NCBI RefSeq assembly: GCF_900101105.1 | Contig: NZ_FNGA01000001.1 | Span: 496,001-560,000, forward strand | From: Maridesulfovibrio ferrireducens | GTDB lineage: Bacteria; Desulfobacterota; Desulfovibrionia; Desulfovibrionales; Desulfovibrionaceae | DNA length: 64,000 nucleotides | Direction: 5' to 3' | Shown here: piece by piece, positions 60,809-64,000 of the stretch | Position numbering within the stretch: the stretch's first letter is position 1 | Layout of the letters: every line of letters starts with the position of its first letter | Notes under the pieces: generated by a model | The model's database searches: none | What the model saw: the letters and a program-made list of their open reading frames with translations, nothing else | Told to the model about the DNA's origin: nothing | Program-made: the position numbers and the translations under genes

Positions 60809-62149
60809 CTAAAGCTGACAAATATCCTTTTCCATATCGTTACGCAGATGCCCCTGCCCTGTGGATTCAAGCACTGCTCTCCAATAATCAGACTTAACAT
60901 TCAATTTCTTTCTTTTCAGCGTGACAAGATCAAGTGGCAAATGGACATACCTAGCCTGTAACCGGCTTACCACCATATCGGTTTTTCCTGCCATTGCCGC
61001 ATGTACGGCATGCTGTCCTAGAAAACCGCAATAAACGCAGTCATTTGCATTGGCTGGAACTGACCGAATTATATAACTTGGATCAATAAATTTAAGGGTG
61101 AAATCTTTTCCAACTTCCTTAAAATGCTCCTTCACTTTGCGGATGAGCAAGGTACAAACATCGCAAAGAATAGGATTGCCGGAAGCATCCTTTTCTCCCG
61201 TATATTCACACTGTTCCTGCCCTGCTCCCTCTGCACACACAATTACGGCATGCTGTCTTTCATCAAGCCTTTTCTCAAGAGATCTCAGTAATCCGTATTC
61301 ACCGTCAAACTCAAAGGCATGCTCGGGAACCAGCACGAAATTTACATCTTTAAGGGCAAGTGTCGCCTGCGCCGCAATAAAGCCTGACTCACGCCCCATC
61401 AGTTTTACTAAGCCAATGCCATTGACGACGCCTAAAGATTCAACATGAGCCGACTGAATGGCTTCTGTGGCCTTATCTACAGCTGTATCGAAACCGAAAG
61501 ATTTTGTGACGAAACCGATATCATTATCAATGGTTTTTGGAATACCGATTATTGATATTCGAACATTGCGCTTATTGATCTCTTTTACAATCTTCTGAGC
61601 GGCGCGCATGGTTCCGTCTCCGCCGATCATAAAAAGAACACTGATATTCATGCGTTCAAGAGCGTCCACGATCTCTTCCGGGTCCTGAGGGCCGCGAGAA
61701 GAACCGAGCATAGTTCCGCCGAATTGATGAATATTTGCTACTTTATCCGCTGTAAGCTCAACCACATCATGCCCATATTTGGGGATAAAACCCTGCAAAC
61801 CGAATTTGACACCCAGCACGGAAGATACTTTATAAAGATAGTGAGCTTCGAGAACAATTGAACGGATAACATCATTCAATCCCGGACAAAGGCCACCGCA
61901 TGTAACAACAGCACACTTTGTTTTTGAAGGATCAAAATAAGTGAACGCACGTGGACCGGATTTTTCAAACTCCTGATAGACAGTTCTGTCATCAGTCAGT
62001 CCCATATCTTCTTCAGCTAAATTAACAAGAGTTCTATCGTTATCGTCTATGAAATAGCACCTCTTCAAAGGAGAAGGTATTTTCGCCTTTCCAAGAACAG
62101 CTATCTCGGTATTTAATAATTCTTTCTTTTCGGTCGAGTTTTTTGCCAC
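60809..62149 (-). CDS. ATP-type 6-phosphofructokinase (PfkA superfamily, group with PKTIDND)
   Basis: 446 residues. CGGLCPGLNDVIRSIV opens it; MIGGDGTMRAAQKI carries the Gly after Asp typical of ATP users, while PKTIDNDI carries the Lys usually seen in pyrophosphate users. The mix is found in an eukaryote/spirochaete-type ATP-PFK group. GRESGFIAAQATLAL follows. It phosphorylates fructose 6-phosphate. The donor must be tested to be sure. Confidence 0.85.
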   Translation of the reverse strand: MAKNSTEKKELLNTEIAVLGKAKIPSPLKRCYFIDDNDRTLVNLAEEDMGLTDDRTVYQEFEKSGPRAFTYFDPSKTKCAVVTCGGLCPGLNDVIRSIVLEAHYLYKVSSVLGVKFGLQGFIPKYGHDVVELTADKVANIHQFGGTMLGSSRGPQDPEEIVDALERMNISVLFMIGGDGTMRAAQKIVKEINKRNVRISIIGIPKTIDNDIGFVTKSFGFDTAVDKATEAIQSAHVESLGVVNGIGLVKLMGRESGFIAAQATLALKDVNFVLVPEHAFEFDGEYGLLRSLEKRLDERQHAVIVCAEGAGQEQCEYTGEKDASGNPILCDVCTLLIRKVKEHFKEVGKDFTLKFIDPSYIIRSVPANANDCVYCGFLGQHAVHAAMAGKTDMVVSRLQARYVHLPLDLVTLKRKKLNVKSDYWRAVLESTGQGHLRNDMEKDICQL

Positions 62150-62197
62150 TTTTAAACTCCTCCGGACTAACTGTCCGGCCTCCAGTAATAGGTGAGG

Positions 62198-63583
62198 TTA
62201 CCGTATTTCGCCCTGAATCAGGGGGGTCCAAATTGCGGGCTGATCTGCCAGAATACTTTCTCTGACTGGCAGTTCCATAGGGTGAGGAATTCTATCAACT
62301 ACATCCCCTGCCTGCTGCCACCATAAATAAAAACCCTTTCCTTCAATATGTCGGCAATAAAGCTTTTGAGCTCCTTTTTGACACACAAGATCATATAAAC
62401 GAAACAAAGCTTTTCCGGCCTTATAAACTCCGTTTTTAGGAGATATAAATTTCCAGTCAGATGTCTTTATTTCCGAAAACTCTTTTCCGTCTAAGGCGCT
62501 ATAGTAACGAGTTTTAGAGTCAAGGTCACGAACTCTGAACAATTTTTCCTTTGCAGAGTAAGAAACAATAAACAAGGGCCTTCCGAAATGCTCAGCAACT
62601 TTCCAACGATCTACCCCGGTAGAATAAACAAGTGATCCTTCTTTTTCGTAAATCCAGGAAGAAGATTCCTTCAAGGCCTCTGATTTTTTAACCAAATCAC
62701 GCTTGCGAAGATCCCAGTAAACTTCTTTACCGTCATCACGGCGCAGACAGACAACATATCCAGACATCCTCACCGAAGCAAAAGGGCCTCCGGCTACTTC
62801 ATCAGAATTAATACGGGACAAATTCTTCATGCCCCACATAACAATTTTACCTGAAGCTTCAACAGCAACTAAAATTCCCTGCCCCGGTGTATATCCAAGG
62901 AAAAGAGGAGTTCCTTCCAGCACGGACATTTCTTTTAAAGGGCCGTTTGAAGGGCCGCTCAAAAGTGCATTAAAACTATCTATCAATCCCAGCCAGTCGC
63001 CTGTGCGTGAAATGGCCATCATTTTAACAGGGCCATGCTCAACGGGAATATCTCCCGGTATTCTGGAACAGGTTTTCAAATCGTAAATAAAGAGATTATC
63101 CCCTTTGCTATCCGTCGCGGCTAAAACAGGACTTCCCGGCGCATATGCGACAAGTGCTGCCCCTTTTCCAGAAGGCAGTCTCAATTTTTTGCAGGGATAG
63201 CTGCTCCAAAGCCGGATAGAACCGTCATAAAGAGCCGCGGCAAGACCTTCCTCCGTACCGGAATAAGAAGAGACCCCTCCGGCAATAATAGGAATAGCTT
63301 TTTCCCTTGTGACTGAAATATACATATTGTCCGCAAGCGCTTCAAACGGAGGAGTATACAATTTTCCTGTGCTGACATATTTCTTGCCCAGCAACTCGGA
63401 AACATACTTTTTCAAGGATTTAACTGTTCCCTTACGCAACTGAGGAGGAACATCTATATAGGTTTGCCCGACTCTCTCTTTAGAATTTGCAGAGCTTTGT
63501 GCGTCGGATGAAACCGGAGCACTTATCAATATCAGAACAAATAAAAAAATAATAATCTGAACCTGTGAAAATCTGAGGATCAT
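62198..63583 (-). CDS. exported beta-propeller-like protein
   Basis: 461 residues. Signal peptide MILRFSQVQIIIFLFVLILISAPVSSDA; then repeated beta motifs (AAALYDGSIRLWSSYPCKKL, AATDSKGDNLFIYDLKTC, VAVEASGKIVMWGMKNL, RRDDGKEVYWDLRKRDL) like WD40/propeller blades. The C-terminal portion is unrecognised. It overlaps the DUF1992 gene by 4 bp and is in its operon. Likely a periplasmic protein interaction scaffold. Confidence 0.7.
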   Translation of the reverse strand: MILRFSQVQIIIFLFVLILISAPVSSDAQSSANSKERVGQTYIDVPPQLRKGTVKSLKKYVSELLGKKYVSTGKLYTPPFEALADNMYISVTREKAIPIIAGGVSSYSGTEEGLAAALYDGSIRLWSSYPCKKLRLPSGKGAALVAYAPGSPVLAATDSKGDNLFIYDLKTCSRIPGDIPVEHGPVKMMAISRTGDWLGLIDSFNALLSGPSNGPLKEMSVLEGTPLFLGYTPGQGILVAVEASGKIVMWGMKNLSRINSDEVAGGPFASVRMSGYVVCLRRDDGKEVYWDLRKRDLVKKSEALKESSSWIYEKEGSLVYSTGVDRWKVAEHFGRPLFIVSYSAKEKLFRVRDLDSKTRYYSALDGKEFSEIKTSDWKFISPKNGVYKAGKALFRLYDLVCQKGAQKLYCRHIEGKGFYLWWQQAGDVVDRIPHPMELPVRESILADQPAIWTPLIQGEIR

Positions 63584-63978
63584 CCCTTTTTTTCCTTGAA
63601 TTTATTGCTGCTCAGGGTCATCCGTTCGACGATATTCTGGTAATATGTATCTTCAGTGTCGATTGAAATTTTCTGCCCGCGCATTTTTTTTATTTTCCCG
63701 AAAAGAACATTTACTTTCTGCATCTGGCAATAGCGCTCTTTTTCTTCCTCCATGCTTTCAAGCAGGTCAAGAGCTGAATAAATATCCTTTCGAAGTTGCA
63801 TTTCCGGCGGAAGATAGCCGGCATTTTTCAAAGCTTTATATGCCATTCGCAACTCAGATGGAATCATTGAATCATCTTCAAGTTTCAAAGGCTTTCCGCT
63901 ACATGGAAGATTTTTAAACTCTCCCTTTCTCTCTGATTCTTTAATCTTCGCCTCGGCAAGAGCCGCAATAAAAAACAT
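63580..63978 (-). CDS. DUF1992 protein (DnaJ-C28 conserved domain)
   Basis: 132 residues: ALAEAKIKESERKGEFKNLPCSGKPLKLEDDSMIPSELRMAYKALKNAGYLPPEM is the DUF1992 domain shared with DnaJC28. Its function is unknown. AGGAGG lies 10 bases before the ATG; the upstream border of the window is 22 bases away. First gene of a pair with the propeller protein. Confidence 0.85.
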   Translation of the reverse strand: MFFIAALAEAKIKESERKGEFKNLPCSGKPLKLEDDSMIPSELRMAYKALKNAGYLPPEMQLRKDIYSALDLLESMEEEKERYCQMQKVNVLFGKIKKMRGQKISIDTEDTYYQNIVERMTLSSNKFKEKKG

Positions 63979-64000
63979 TACAGGCCGCCCTCCTAGGGGT

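Overview
The window reads as chromosome of a marine, Desulfovibrio-like sulfate reducer (family Desulfovibrionaceae). This rests on the overall gene mix: a stand-alone short fliN, a motAB operon with an odd third gene, futalosine-pathway-like deaminase, zinc-binding chemoreceptor, ATP-PFK of the GGDGT/PKTIDND type, and intergenic palindromes of the CCAAAGGGG..CCCCTTTGG type. That assignment is inference; there is no rRNA here to prove it. Genes are dense, on both strands, mostly in short co-directional groups closed by strong hairpin terminators.

Layout. 1-4.4 kb: a TetR regulator (cut by the window edge), OmpA-like protein, ArfB ribosome rescue factor, NifX-like protein, YchJ-like protein, cyclophilin, and a pair of Hsp20 chaperones. 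4.3-12.6 kb: two Rhs toxin/immunity islands in opposite orientation, flanking five ordinary genes (FKBP, Trm112-like, PHP esterase, U32 protease-like, CBS-ACT). The right island has the full Rhs gene with an L,D-transpeptidase-like tip; the left holds a second tip joined to only the last 376 bp of the Rhs core. 12.7-25.5 kb: DUF2959 lipoprotein, a small HTH gene pair, GT-39 glycosyltransferase, FliN, a four-gene split Rad50/Mre11 cluster, TrmN6-like methyltransferase, MurJ, MutM, ChaN-PDZ lipoprotein and a PaaK-like ligase.

25.8-30.2 kb: a tandem duplication of tRNA-Lys(UUU), each with its own promoter and terminator, followed by an AT-rich two-gene operon: a large ParA/MinD-type ATPase and an HD phosphohydrolase. 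This pair looks like accessory, possibly defensive DNA. 30.2-43.8 kb: chemoreceptor, TPR protein, glycerate 2-kinase, glycine-zipper lipoprotein, methyltransferase, peroxiredoxin, M16 protease, LysE exporter, asparagine synthase and a GT4 glycosyltransferase. 44-49.1 kb: a FlgM-like anti-sigma factor behind a sigma-28 promoter, a YdjC deacetylase/GT2 pair, and an operon of a cyclic-nucleotide-binding/FliG-C-like protein with motA and motB. 49.3-64 kb: ChrA, cardiolipin synthase, zinc phospholipase C-like protein, a small membrane protein, SppA, a lipoprotein, amidohydrolase, pyrB-pyrC, a CCA-enzyme-like HD protein, a third Rhs core relic, PFK, a beta-propeller-like exported protein and a DUF1992 protein.

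The strongest candidates for something undescribed are: (a) the inverted Rhs core repeat, whose recombination would swap toxin tips on the one full-length Rhs gene; (b) the Rad50-like ATPase split exactly at the zinc hook, with Mre11 and a separate coiled-coil protein encoded between the halves; (c) the KGGVGKTT ATPase-HD hydrolase pair; and (d) the cNMP-FliG-C protein in the motAB operon.
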